Assembly: GCF_042610375.1 (NCBI RefSeq)
Contig: NZ_JBGJZL010000001.1
Location: 186,001-250,000 of the forward strand
From: CTSoil-075 sp042610375
Lineage (GTDB): Bacteria > Bacillota > Negativicutes > DSM-13327
Direction: 5' to 3'
Length of the DNA stretch: 64,000 nucleotides
The translations under genes and the position numbers were made by a program. The notes under the pieces were generated by a model, which had not been told where the DNA came from, made no database searches, and worked only from the letters and a program-made list of their open reading frames with translations. Numbering within the stretch: the first letter of the stretch is position 1; every line of letters begins with the position of its first letter. Below are positions 18,874 to 26,907 of the stretch, piece by piece.

Positions 18874-20394
18874 TCACCACCTTTTCAATATACTCAAGAT
18901 TGTTTTAGGTCCAAACATTCCAATTGCAAAAACTATTAATGCTATCCCACCCGCTAAAATAGCAATCATAAAAAACGTAGTCCACAAATTAATTATAAAG
19001 TAGTTTTTAATTAAAATTGTACCAATAATAGAAAATATAGCACAAATGACAGCTCGCGCAATTGGCGGATAGAATGTGCTCCACTTTACCTCAAGGTTAT
19101 GACATGCATACAACGGTATAAAAACGCCGACCCATATTATCTGCAATACTGAACTTATGATTGGTAGCGATACCAGATCTGGTTTAAACAGAAAATAAGT
19201 TATGACAGCGCATAATACATTTACTGTCCCAGTACACAAAATATATATAGATGGTATTTTTACTTTATTCATTGCGATATTCAGGTTAGATAATGACCAC
19301 ACGCATGCAATTATAAAATGCGGCATAATTGTTACGATTGACAATTTTTGCAGATATTGCGCATCTTCTCCAGGTATCCAAAGTGTAAAAAATTCTGTTC
19401 CCAAAGCTATAAACACGGATATCACAGCACAGGTAAACATCCCTATAATCTTCTGCGATTTTTTTATCTCTTCAATCAAGCTTTTTTTATCATTCTGTGC
19501 ATATTTATATATAATGACTGGATAAAAGACTCCTGCAAGCATTGTGATTATCCCGCTAATTAAATTTGGAACAGTTTGTACAATTGAATACGAGCCCGAT
19601 GCCTCAGCCCCATACAGCAAATTCGCTAACACAAGTGACATCCCCGCCAAAAGTATATTTCCCAATGTATTTATTGAATTCCATACACTTGATGAAATCA
19701 GTTCCTTTGTGTGTGAAAATGAAAAGTTCTTTCTTGAAATATGTATTTCAGGCAACAACATCTTCGTATATATTCTCTGAAATACAACGTTTATTAGCGC
19801 AATAATAAGAGTTACAACACCGACATATACAATCGAAGGGGAGAAAAACTTATAAAACACATAAAATAAAACAAGTTTAAGTATCCCAGTAATAAATTCC
19901 TGCATCGATCTTAAATCTATTCTATTTTTTGCGAAAGTTGCAATTCCGTAGACAGATGACATAATGTTAACCATCATTGCTGCAAACACCAACGCAAACA
20001 ACTGCTTAATTGTTGCAACAGAGCTTAGTGGTATATCAAGGAATTTATCTAAGAATGCCACTATGATGACTACAGGTACAAATAGCAATGAGTCCATTAT
20101 TGCGTTTGAGATAAACACTGAAGAGTAGTACTTGTTTGCGTTTTCTTCATCGCCTTTAACTAAGAATACAGTAATAAAACGACTTGCCATGGAACTCATA
20201 CCATTCATCAGTACACTCATACAACCCACGAAAGTATTTGCCATAGGATAGAAACTATATGCCTCTTTGCTAAGTACAGTGATTAAGAATGGTGTCAATA
20301 CAAATGCTATTATAATATTGGATGTATATGAAACAATATTTGCAATCATATTTAAGGCTACTCGCTTGTTGCTTGTCGCGTTTAATTTTTTCAA
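18874..20394 (-). CDS. wzx: Oligosaccharide flippase (Wzx-like, MOP superfamily)
   Basis: A polytopic membrane protein with about 12-14 hydrophobic helices and the N-terminal pattern of polysaccharide flippases (NMIANIVSYTSNIIIAFVLTPFL). It should move the lipid-linked repeat unit across the inner membrane, paired with the Wzy at 29386. I prefer TTG 20394 (about 506 residues). The frame is open back to 20523, but the extra N-terminus (MVAFKHSPLLPPLQRR...) does not look like a flippase. A run of eight G (minus strand, 20408-20415) lies just upstream and forms part of the ribosome-site region. Confidence 0.85.
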   Translation of the reverse strand: MKKLNATSNKRVALNMIANIVSYTSNIIIAFVLTPFLITVLSKEAYSFYPMANTFVGCMSVLMNGMSSMASRFITVFLVKGDEENANKYYSSVFISNAIMDSLLFVPVVIIVAFLDKFLDIPLSSVATIKQLFALVFAAMMVNIMSSVYGIATFAKNRIDLRSMQEFITGILKLVLFYVFYKFFSPSIVYVGVVTLIIALINVVFQRIYTKMLLPEIHISRKNFSFSHTKELISSSVWNSINTLGNILLAGMSLVLANLLYGAEASGSYSIVQTVPNLISGIITMLAGVFYPVIIYKYAQNDKKSLIEEIKKSQKIIGMFTCAVISVFIALGTEFFTLWIPGEDAQYLQKLSIVTIMPHFIIACVWSLSNLNIAMNKVKIPSIYILCTGTVNVLCAVITYFLFKPDLVSLPIISSVLQIIWVGVFIPLYACHNLEVKWSTFYPPIARAVICAIFSIIGTILIKNYFIINLWTTFFMIAILAGGIALIVFAIGMFGPKTILSILKRW

Positions 20395-20661
20395 TTTATA
20401 TTTTTCTCCCCCCCCTACTAAATAGCCATATATCAGAATAGGCTGTTCTACCTGCGATAATAGGAATAATAACACTCGTCTTTGTAGAGGAGGCAGCAAA
20501 GGGCTGTGCTTGAAGGCAACCAACTAAGCTAAAAAACGGGGTTAAAATCACAAAAACAACTCCAACTTTGCACCTATCATATCAATAATAGTTGCATAAA
20601 GGGCTTAAGAAAGAAACAACTATTTTCAGGTATGGGTTATGATTATTTTTGATTATAGTAG

Positions 20662-21192
20662 CTATAAATAATCTTGAGAAGGGTTCTCTTTGTATCTTAT
20701 TATTGCGGGATTTCCTATGACAATAGAATTGTCTGGAACATCAAAATTAATGAAAGCATTAGCAGCAATCAAAACATTGTTTCCTATACGAATTCCACCA
20801 CATACAAATGCATTTGTACATATCGTCACATTATCTCCTATGGTTGGAACACCCGCTCTTTTTCCACTACGAATACTCCCAATTGTACATCCCTTAAATA
20901 ACGTTGCATTTTTCCCTATTACTGAACCAGCATTAACTGTTATATTAAAAGGGTGTATTAAATTAATGCCTTCTCCAATATTAGTAAACTCAATTTCAAG
21001 CCCATATTTTTGCCCTAATTGTCTTTTGGCAATATTAAACAATATAGCTGTCGTCTTTACTTTACACCCCGATGCGATTCTTCCATAGAAGCAAAAGCGC
21101 AAATGAGGTCGAAACAAAAGACGTATTGCCCCCTCTATCCAATTCCAAGTCAACCCACTCATTCGTTTATAGTCCGCTTGCCATTTATTCAT
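20662..21192 (-). CDS. Serine acetyltransferase-like hexapeptide O-acetyltransferase
   Basis: A 176-residue left-handed beta-helix protein. The C-terminal two thirds carry hexapeptide turns such as INLIHPFNITVNAG, IGKNATLFKG, IGDNVTICTNAFV and IGNNVLIAANAF, as in CysE/WcaB-type enzymes. The short length and missing CysE N-terminal helical domain point to glycan O-acetylation from acetyl-CoA rather than cysteine synthesis. Start ATG 21192 follows GAGGAATGAG at a slightly long distance. It is upstream of the flippase gene within the polysaccharide locus. Confidence 0.8.
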   Translation of the reverse strand: MNKWQADYKRMSGLTWNWIEGAIRLLFRPHLRFCFYGRIASGCKVKTTAILFNIAKRQLGQKYGLEIEFTNIGEGINLIHPFNITVNAGSVIGKNATLFKGCTIGSIRSGKRAGVPTIGDNVTICTNAFVCGGIRIGNNVLIAANAFINFDVPDNSIVIGNPAIIRYKENPSQDYL

Positions 21193-21644
21193 CTATAAAC
21201 TCATTCCTCTCGTCTAGCTCGAAACTAAAACGCAATTTTTTTGTATGAGTAATATTTTGTATTCTACCCTGACAAAGATACTAGTTGCTTCAAATTACGC
21301 AAAGATTAGTATGCTACCTTAAGTACAAGTTGAGCGCATACATATACATGTATGTATGCGCCTTACTAAAGCAAAGGATAATTTTCAACGTTTTTACCAA
21401 AGTTTCAACTTCTGAAAAAAGCAAAATCTGCTACCGTAAAAGAAAAGTGCTAGTCAGTAGGAAGAACTGATGAAAAAAGTTCTCCCTGAAGTATCCGTCG
21501 AATACCATTTAAGCAAAAATTAGCAAGTATTTTCCGCATTTTTATGTCTTCTGAATCTTACGACATAATGCAGATTTCATCTTTTCTCGCTATGAATATT
21601 CAAATTCTAATATTGCCAGATTGTTTAATCCAGTCCAGCAATGA
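21193..21644. other. Intergenic region with one strong hairpin
   Basis: No convincing gene is present; short frames here lack family features and ribosome sites. The notable element is a hairpin at 21334-21361 (GCGCATACATA / TATGTATGCGC around TACATG). A weaker repeat, GGAAGAAC / GTTCTCC, lies at about 21460-21485, with T-runs on the minus strand between its arms. The region follows the glycosyltransferase gene at 21645 and precedes the acetyltransferase gene, so the hairpin may end or process that transcript. Confidence 0.5.
21334..21361. repeat. 11-bp inverted repeat (hairpin)
   Basis: GCGCATACATA at 21334-21344 pairs exactly with TATGTATGCGC at 21351-21361 around a 6-base centre. There is no T-run on either side, so it is not a standard intrinsic terminator. 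It could be an RNA-processing hairpin or a protein-binding palindrome. Confidence 0.5.
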
Positions 21645-22523
21645 TCACTGGCATTTATTACAACAACCATACGCTTCTTCATTTCTTTCCTTTCTGATTT
21701 GGTTTACTGGTTTAGACATCAAACCAACCAACCACAACGGAAGCCATGAACACAGCCATTGATTCAACACCACTTTTTTATCCACATTTTTGGTTCTATG
21801 AAGAATAATCAGCGTAGAATACTCTTTATTGTGTTCAGATTTATTAAATATACGGTATTTTGCATAATATTTTTCAGGAATACGCCCATATTGTGTTGGA
21901 TCAAGATGTGGATGTAATCCATACTTTTTGCTTAAAAGACTGAGAATCGACTGATCAGATCTGTGTCCCATAAACTGAAATCCATCGACAGAAACGTTTT
22001 CTTCTGGCACTATGCAAGCAGGTTGTTTACAATAATTCAGCCACTCTTTTACAAACCTCATAGAAACTTCAGATTTTCGCACTGCAATAAAATTAGCTTG
22101 AATTTGGTTCGTTTCTTTATATTCATCGGAATCACAGTTCATAATCCGAAACAAAGACGGGTTCGTAAATTGCTTTTCAATCAGCGGAATATCCGATACC
22201 CAAATATCCTCGTTGCTCATGCTGTCAATAATATACTTTGAACTTTTAATAAAGAATGAGCCCGCATCGCAGTAAACCAAAACATCGCCATTTTCGATGG
22301 TGCATAGTATTTTGTGTATAAAATATGGTTTCCAAAGCCAAAGACCATTTCCGTTACGGACACTCAAAATCACACTATTTTCAGTTGTGAATTTCGGATC
22401 AATATCTTCAGGAGTGAAGCGAATGACTTCATCAAATCTACCCATTTTTCTCGCCATCTTCAAACAAAATTCACGTGTTTCACTATATAATTCGTTTGAG
22501 TATGTGATAAAGTATTTTTTCAT
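21645..22523 (-). CDS. Putative glycosyltransferase of the polysaccharide locus
   Basis: A 292-residue cytoplasmic protein. Residues about 60-95 read GNGLWLWKPYFIHKIL, then GDVLVYCDAGS, the pattern of a GT-A nucleotide-sugar transferase with a DxD-like metal site (CDAGS), as seen in GT32-like and related uncharacterised enzymes. No signal peptide or membrane helix is visible. ATG 22523 has GGGAG upstream. It follows the SDR gene of the deoxysugar cassette by 29 bp, so it may transfer the sugar made there, but that is inference. The exact family cannot be settled by eye. Confidence 0.6.
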   Translation of the reverse strand: MKKYFITYSNELYSETREFCLKMARKMGRFDEVIRFTPEDIDPKFTTENSVILSVRNGNGLWLWKPYFIHKILCTIENGDVLVYCDAGSFFIKSSKYIIDSMSNEDIWVSDIPLIEKQFTNPSLFRIMNCDSDEYKETNQIQANFIAVRKSEVSMRFVKEWLNYCKQPACIVPEENVSVDGFQFMGHRSDQSILSLLSKKYGLHPHLDPTQYGRIPEKYYAKYRIFNKSEHNKEYSTLIILHRTKNVDKKVVLNQWLCSWLPLWLVGLMSKPVNQIRKERNEEAYGCCNKCQ

Positions 22524-22552
22524 ACCACTATTTCTCCCTCAATAGAATAACA

Positions 22553-23446
22553 TTAATCAGATATCCAATTAGCAAATTTTTTTGTATATATTACTGAATC
22601 TAACATATCTAATCTTTCTGAATCAAACACCGTATCGCCAGATTCAATCTTTTCCGCAACTGCAGGCCATGGAATATAGTCAATGTCTACATCATACTTG
22701 GTAGCAATCAGCTCCGCCATCTCTTTCAGACTGTAATTCTCACCACCAATATTAAACACATCATTGATACATCTATTCGACAGTGCCCCCGCAATTAAAA
22801 CATTGCAAAGATCACCCATGTAAGTCAGCGTTCGTCTGACACCACCGTCGCCGTACAGTGTAATATTTTCTCCTTTTGTCGCTTTGCTTAGCATAAACTC
22901 AGCAGTACCATATGCAGAAGCGTCCGGAATTAAAGTTCCATAAGGGATACAGATACGGAAAATGCAGTACTGTACGTCATAAACCCGGTGGAACATCCCG
23001 AGATACTGTTCACAGGCAAACTTGTTGATGGCATATATTGTATTAAATTCCTTCTCAGCATCTTCTTTCAGCTTTCCTGGCTTTCCTTTATACACAAGCC
23101 GCGTGGACGGGAAGATGATCTTCGCACTGGACTTCTGAGCAATATATTCATTCAGCAAATTGAGAAGTGCCCGTTCATTGATGTCAATAAACAAATCGTA
23201 ATCAGTAAACCCATTTGCACTACCAGTCTTGCCCACAAACATGAACACAATATCACAGTCAAATTCGATGTTCTTCACTGATTCCTTCGACAAAATATTG
23301 ATGCTCATATAATTTGAATGACCATCGATATGAACATCGTTATAGTCATATAGCTTGATTTCGTATTTAACCGGACTCTGATTTAGCACATAAACAACAT
23401 TTCTCGCTATATAGCTATTTGCTCCGATAACTGCTATCTTCTTCAT
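22553..23446 (-). CDS. Extended SDR, probable dTDP-sugar 4-ketoreductase
   Basis: About 297 residues from ATG 23446 (AGGTGG upstream); a GTG three codons earlier is possible. The N-terminus MKKIAVIGANSYIARNVVYV is a Rossmann nucleotide site of the variant G-A-N-S-Y type. Catalytic residues appear as PSTRLVYKG (Ser/Thr) and YAINKFACE (YxxxK). The late GDGGVRRTLTYMGD and NIGGENYS segments are usual for sugar-nucleotide epimerase/dehydratases. It starts directly after the second rmlB and belongs to the cassette with a 2,3-dehydratase, so a C4 ketoreductase finishing a dTDP-2,6-dideoxyhexose is the best guess. An epimerase role is not excluded. Confidence 0.7.
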   Translation of the reverse strand: MKKIAVIGANSYIARNVVYVLNQSPVKYEIKLYDYNDVHIDGHSNYMSINILSKESVKNIEFDCDIVFMFVGKTGSANGFTDYDLFIDINERALLNLLNEYIAQKSSAKIIFPSTRLVYKGKPGKLKEDAEKEFNTIYAINKFACEQYLGMFHRVYDVQYCIFRICIPYGTLIPDASAYGTAEFMLSKATKGENITLYGDGGVRRTLTYMGDLCNVLIAGALSNRCINDVFNIGGENYSLKEMAELIATKYDVDIDYIPWPAVAEKIESGDTVFDSERLDMLDSVIYTKKFANWISD

Positions 23447-23455
23447 TTCATCCAC

Positions 23456-24493
23456 CTAATCTATTATTATACATTTTTTATGGTCGTTCTGATATTCGCC
23501 ATCAAGAATGTTTTCCCACCATTCTTGATTGTCCAAATACCACTGGATGGTCTTCCGAATACCATCTGCAAACATTGTTTCCGGCAGCCAGCCAAGCTCA
23601 TTGTGAATCTTTGTAGGATCAATCGCATAGCGCATATCGTGTCCTTTGCGGTCTGTTACATATGTAATCAAGCTTTCCGGCTTGCCAAGGTTCTTGCAGA
23701 TGATTTTGACAATATCAATATTTCTCATCTCGTTGTGACCGCCGATGTTATAAACATCTCCAACACGACCATTGTGTATGATAAGGTCAATTGCCTTGCA
23801 GTGGTCCTCAACATACAGCCAGTCACGGACATTCTCCCCCTTACCGTATACTGGCAGAGGTTTGTCGTTCAAAGCATTGACAATCATCAGCGGAATCAGT
23901 TTCTCTGGAAAGTGATACGGACCATAGTTATTGGAGCAACGGCTGATGGTCATAGGTAGACCAAATGTACGATGATAAGCATGTACGAGAAGGTCAGCAC
24001 TTGCCTTGGATGCACTGTACGGACTGCTGGTATGAAGAGGTGTCTCCTCCATAAAAAACAAATCTGGGCGATCTAGTGGTAAATCTCCGTATACCTCATC
24101 CGTAGAAACCTGATGATAACGAGTGATACCATACTTGCAGCAGGCATCCATCAGCACCTGTGTTCCAAAGATGTTCGTCTGTAAGAATGCCTCTGGGTTT
24201 TCGATAGAGCGATCAACATGAGATTCTGCTGCAAAATTCACAACAATATCCGGTTTTTCCTTTTCAAACAGTTGATAAATCGCTGCACGATCACAGATAT
24301 CAATCTTATAAAACCAAAAATTTTTACTGTACTTCGGACTATTTTTATCCATAATCGGCGCAAGCGTAGAAAGATTACCAGCATAAGTTAGGCAATCAAC
24401 ACAAATAATATGATAGTCTGGATACCTTTCTAGCATGTAATACACAAAATTTGAACCTATAAATCCAGCACCGCCGGTAACAATAATTTTCAT
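23456..24493 (-). CDS. rmlB: dTDP-glucose 4,6-dehydratase (second copy, deoxysugar cassette)
   Basis: A 345-residue extended SDR that converts dTDP-glucose to dTDP-4-keto-6-deoxyglucose. Key parts are TGGAGFIGSNFV, STDEVYGDL (active-site Asp and Glu region) and YSASKASAD (YxxxK). It is a paralogue of rmlB at 44492-45550 but clearly diverged. It follows the second rmlA and has no rmlC or rmlD beside it. Its product is therefore probably used by the 2,3-dehydratase and other cassette enzymes rather than for rhamnose. Confidence 0.93.
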   Translation of the reverse strand: MKIIVTGGAGFIGSNFVYYMLERYPDYHIICVDCLTYAGNLSTLAPIMDKNSPKYSKNFWFYKIDICDRAAIYQLFEKEKPDIVVNFAAESHVDRSIENPEAFLQTNIFGTQVLMDACCKYGITRYHQVSTDEVYGDLPLDRPDLFFMEETPLHTSSPYSASKASADLLVHAYHRTFGLPMTISRCSNNYGPYHFPEKLIPLMIVNALNDKPLPVYGKGENVRDWLYVEDHCKAIDLIIHNGRVGDVYNIGGHNEMRNIDIVKIICKNLGKPESLITYVTDRKGHDMRYAIDPTKIHNELGWLPETMFADGIRKTIQWYLDNQEWWENILDGEYQNDHKKCIIID

Positions 24494-24523
24494 ATCAGAT
24501 CTACTCCTATATTTGAATATTTA

Positions 24524-25420
24524 TTATTTAACCGTGCTGAACAATCTTCCTTCTGCAACAGACTTCAAATGCTGACCATATGGGCTCTTGCCGTATTTAT
24601 CAGCCGATTCCATTAGCTTTTCCTTGTCTATCCAGCCATAGCGGTATGCAATCTCTTCCGGGGCTGAAATTTTAATCCCTTGCCGTTTCTCAATCATTCG
24701 AACGAACTCTGCAGCATCCACAAGGCTGTCCATCGTTCCCGTATCAAGCCATGCAAACCCACGTCCAAGCAGCTTGACATTCAATCGCTCCTCGGTTAAA
24801 TACATTTCATTGAGATTTGTAATTTCAAGTTCTCCTCTGGCAGACGGTTTAACAGCATTCGCTTTTGTAGAAACACCTGCCGGATAAAAATAAAGCCCTG
24901 TAATTGCGTAGTTTGACTTCGGTTTAACAGGTTTCTCCTCAACGCTGATTACCTTACCGTTTCCATCAAACTCAACTATGCCGAAACGCTGTGGATCATT
25001 TACATAGTAACCAAACACGGTAGCTCTATTGTTTTTTTCAGCATTATCAACGGCATCCTTGAGATATGTAGAAAAATCGCTACCATAAAAGATGTTATCA
25101 CCTAACACCATAGCACAGGTATCATTGCCGATGAACTCTTCGCCAATAATGAAGGCTTGCGCAAGTCCATCGGGACTTGGCTGCACTTTGTATTGCAACT
25201 TAATACCAAACTCACTGCCATCCCCAAGCAACGCTTTGAAGCTTGGTGTGTCAGTCGGTGTGGAAATAATAAGGATATCCTTTATTCCTGCCAACATAAG
25301 CGTGGACAGTGGATAATAAATCATCGGCTTATCATACACGGGTAGAAGTTGCTTCGATGTAACCATGGTGAGCGGATAAAGTCTTGTTCCGGCTCCACCG
25401 GCGAGAATAATACCCTTCAT
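24524..25420 (-). CDS. rmlA: Glucose-1-phosphate thymidylyltransferase (second copy, deoxysugar cassette)
   Basis: A 298-residue nucleotidyltransferase with GGAGTRLYPLT (nucleotide loop), SKQLLPVYDKPMIYYP and LGDNIFYG. It makes dTDP-glucose from dTTP and glucose-1-phosphate. The start ATG overlaps the stop of the FdtA-like gene by one base (TAATG), a sign of translational coupling within the cassette. It is a diverged paralogue of the rmlA at 43600-44478. Confidence 0.94.
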   Translation of the reverse strand: MKGIILAGGAGTRLYPLTMVTSKQLLPVYDKPMIYYPLSTLMLAGIKDILIISTPTDTPSFKALLGDGSEFGIKLQYKVQPSPDGLAQAFIIGEEFIGNDTCAMVLGDNIFYGSDFSTYLKDAVDNAEKNNRATVFGYYVNDPQRFGIVEFDGNGKVISVEEKPVKPKSNYAITGLYFYPAGVSTKANAVKPSARGELEITNLNEMYLTEERLNVKLLGRGFAWLDTGTMDSLVDAAEFVRMIEKRQGIKISAPEEIAYRYGWIDKEKLMESADKYGKSPYGQHLKSVAEGRLFSTVK

Positions 25421-25833
25421 TATCTTACCCCTTTTTGTTCTCGTGCTATTAATTTGAATTCCTCGTAGTTCTCGTAATACTGATTTTTCTCATATGGACT
25501 GTTGGCAAGAACAAGCAACACGCAATCAGTAGAAAAATCATATGTTTTCATCCATGTCAGTTGTGGAATGTATAAACCTTTATTCGGGCTATTCAACGAT
25601 ACATTCATCTGCTCATGACCGTCATCCACTGAAACTTTGCAGTAGCCGTGAACACATATTAGAGCAAAGTCTGTACTCTTATTTGCGTGATTGGCTCTTG
25701 TTGCATCTTCGGGCGTATTAAAAATATAAAAAATCCTTTTAATTTCAAATGGTATTTCCTTTAAGGATTCCATGTAAACCAGACTGCCATCCAGCTCATC
25801 GACTTTTTTGAATTCAATCTCTCTGCATTTCAT
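25420..25833 (-). CDS. FdtA/QdtA-like cupin (dTDP-4-keto-6-deoxyhexose 3,4-ketoisomerase family)
   Basis: About 137 residues from ATG 25833. It keeps the family layout: FKKVDELDGSLVYMES at the start, IPFEIKRIFYIF, then RANHANK, CKVSVDDG, and DFSTDCVLLVLAN near the end. FdtA and its relatives move the keto group from C4 to C3 of dTDP-4-keto-6-deoxyglucose using a pair of histidines in an HAHK motif. Here the second histidine is Asn (HANK), so activity may be altered or lost. It overlaps rmlA by one base and follows the Gfo/Idh/MocA gene. No 3-aminotransferase lies nearby, so the usual Fuc3N/Qui3N outcome is not supported. Confidence 0.75.
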   Translation of the reverse strand: MKCREIEFKKVDELDGSLVYMESLKEIPFEIKRIFYIFNTPEDATRANHANKSTDFALICVHGYCKVSVDDGHEQMNVSLNSPNKGLYIPQLTWMKTYDFSTDCVLLVLANSPYEKNQYYENYEEFKLIAREQKGVR

Positions 25834-25850
25834 CAATCTAACTCCATCCT

Positions 25851-26879
25851 TTAGCTTCCTGCCAGTTTCTTAAACTGGTCTATCAGTTCAGCTTGCTTTG
25901 AAATCAAGCTATAATTTTCTTTTCTTATAGTTTCATTTTCAATGCATTCCTTGAATCTCAATATTGACTTTAAGAACGCGTCATCCGCAGGCAGATCTCT
26001 AAATTCATCTTCATTGCCTTTGCGGATCATCATCTGCGAAACGAATCCTGCAGGAGCTGTCAATACACGGTTGGTAGTAAGGCTACCTTTGCTGCCCCAC
26101 ACCTCAAGCTCACATTTATAATTGTTATCCATGCCGAAGGCAAGCTGTACAGTTACCCCAGCGTCGTTCACCATGGTTGCCGAACCATAGATATCAACGT
26201 CAAATTCATCCGTATAATTCATCTGTGCGCAGGCAATGCGAGCTGTTTTTCCAAGAAGCTTTGTAGCATACTTTATGGTATATCCCCCCGCGTCAATCAA
26301 AGCCCCCCCGCCAAGAGCTTTATTATAGCGGAAGTCATTTGCTGCCCGTTGCGGAAATCCGAATTTTATATTGTACAGGCGAACATCTCCGATTTCACCG
26401 CTTACAACTAGCTCATTGATCGCTTTTAGCTGGTCATGAAATATAAACATATAATTCTCGTGCAGTGCTAGACTACTCTTTTTTGCCAGTCCAACGAGGG
26501 CTTTGGTATCGGCGAAGGCAATTGTAGAAGGTTTCTCAATAAGTACATGTTTGCCATGTTCTAATGCGATCTTTGCCCAGTGGAAATGAAGTGCTGGAGG
26601 GAGTGGAATATACAGAGCATCTATTTCATCAGAAGATGCGATTTCTCTATAACTCTTATAAATTTTTCCGCCGTAAACATCAACAAAGCTCTGTGCCTTC
26701 TCATTTTCCTGTTTTAGCACTGCATCGACAATCTCTGCTGAAGGTAACTTATCGCCAAACCGTTCGGTTGCATTGCACACACCAAGGCCTACAAAATCAA
26801 AGCCTTCAGCCTTGGCAAGCGCCGGCATAAAACGGCGAAATGCTATTTCTGACGGGCAGATAACTCCAATTTTTATCAT
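25851..26879 (-). CDS. Gfo/Idh/MocA-family oxidoreductase, probable dTDP-sugar 3-ketoreductase
   Basis: A 342-residue NAD(P)-dependent oxidoreductase. The N-terminal Rossmann fold starts MIKIGVICPSEIAFRRFMPA. The family motif is HVLIEKPS (catalytic Lys), and the C-terminal domain begins near the GGGALIDAGGY segment. ATG 26879 has GGAGG seven bases upstream. It lies directly after the 2,3-dehydratase gene. In antibiotic pathways, reductases of this family (KijD10 type) reduce the C3 ketone of the unstable 2,3-dehydratase product. The same role here would yield a dTDP-4-keto-2,6-dideoxyhexose. The step is inferred from family and neighbours. Confidence 0.8.
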   Translation of the reverse strand: MIKIGVICPSEIAFRRFMPALAKAEGFDFVGLGVCNATERFGDKLPSAEIVDAVLKQENEKAQSFVDVYGGKIYKSYREIASSDEIDALYIPLPPALHFHWAKIALEHGKHVLIEKPSTIAFADTKALVGLAKKSSLALHENYMFIFHDQLKAINELVVSGEIGDVRLYNIKFGFPQRAANDFRYNKALGGGALIDAGGYTIKYATKLLGKTARIACAQMNYTDEFDVDIYGSATMVNDAGVTVQLAFGMDNNYKCELEVWGSKGSLTTNRVLTAPAGFVSQMMIRKGNEDEFRDLPADDAFLKSILRFKECIENETIRKENYSLISKQAELIDQFKKLAGS

Positions 26880-26907
26880 ATTCTAACCTCCAAATTATCC
26901 TTGTAAC

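Noticed and set aside
20394..20523. Extended N-terminus of the flippase from the start at 20523
   Set aside because: The added ~43 residues do not resemble the flippase family and pass through the G-tract; a TTG start at 20394 gives a normal N-terminus.
22553..26879. Fuc3NAc or Qui3NAc biosynthesis suggested by the FdtA-like gene
   Set aside because: No FdtB-type aminotransferase or FdtC-type acetyltransferase gene is present, and the ketoisomerase motif is altered.
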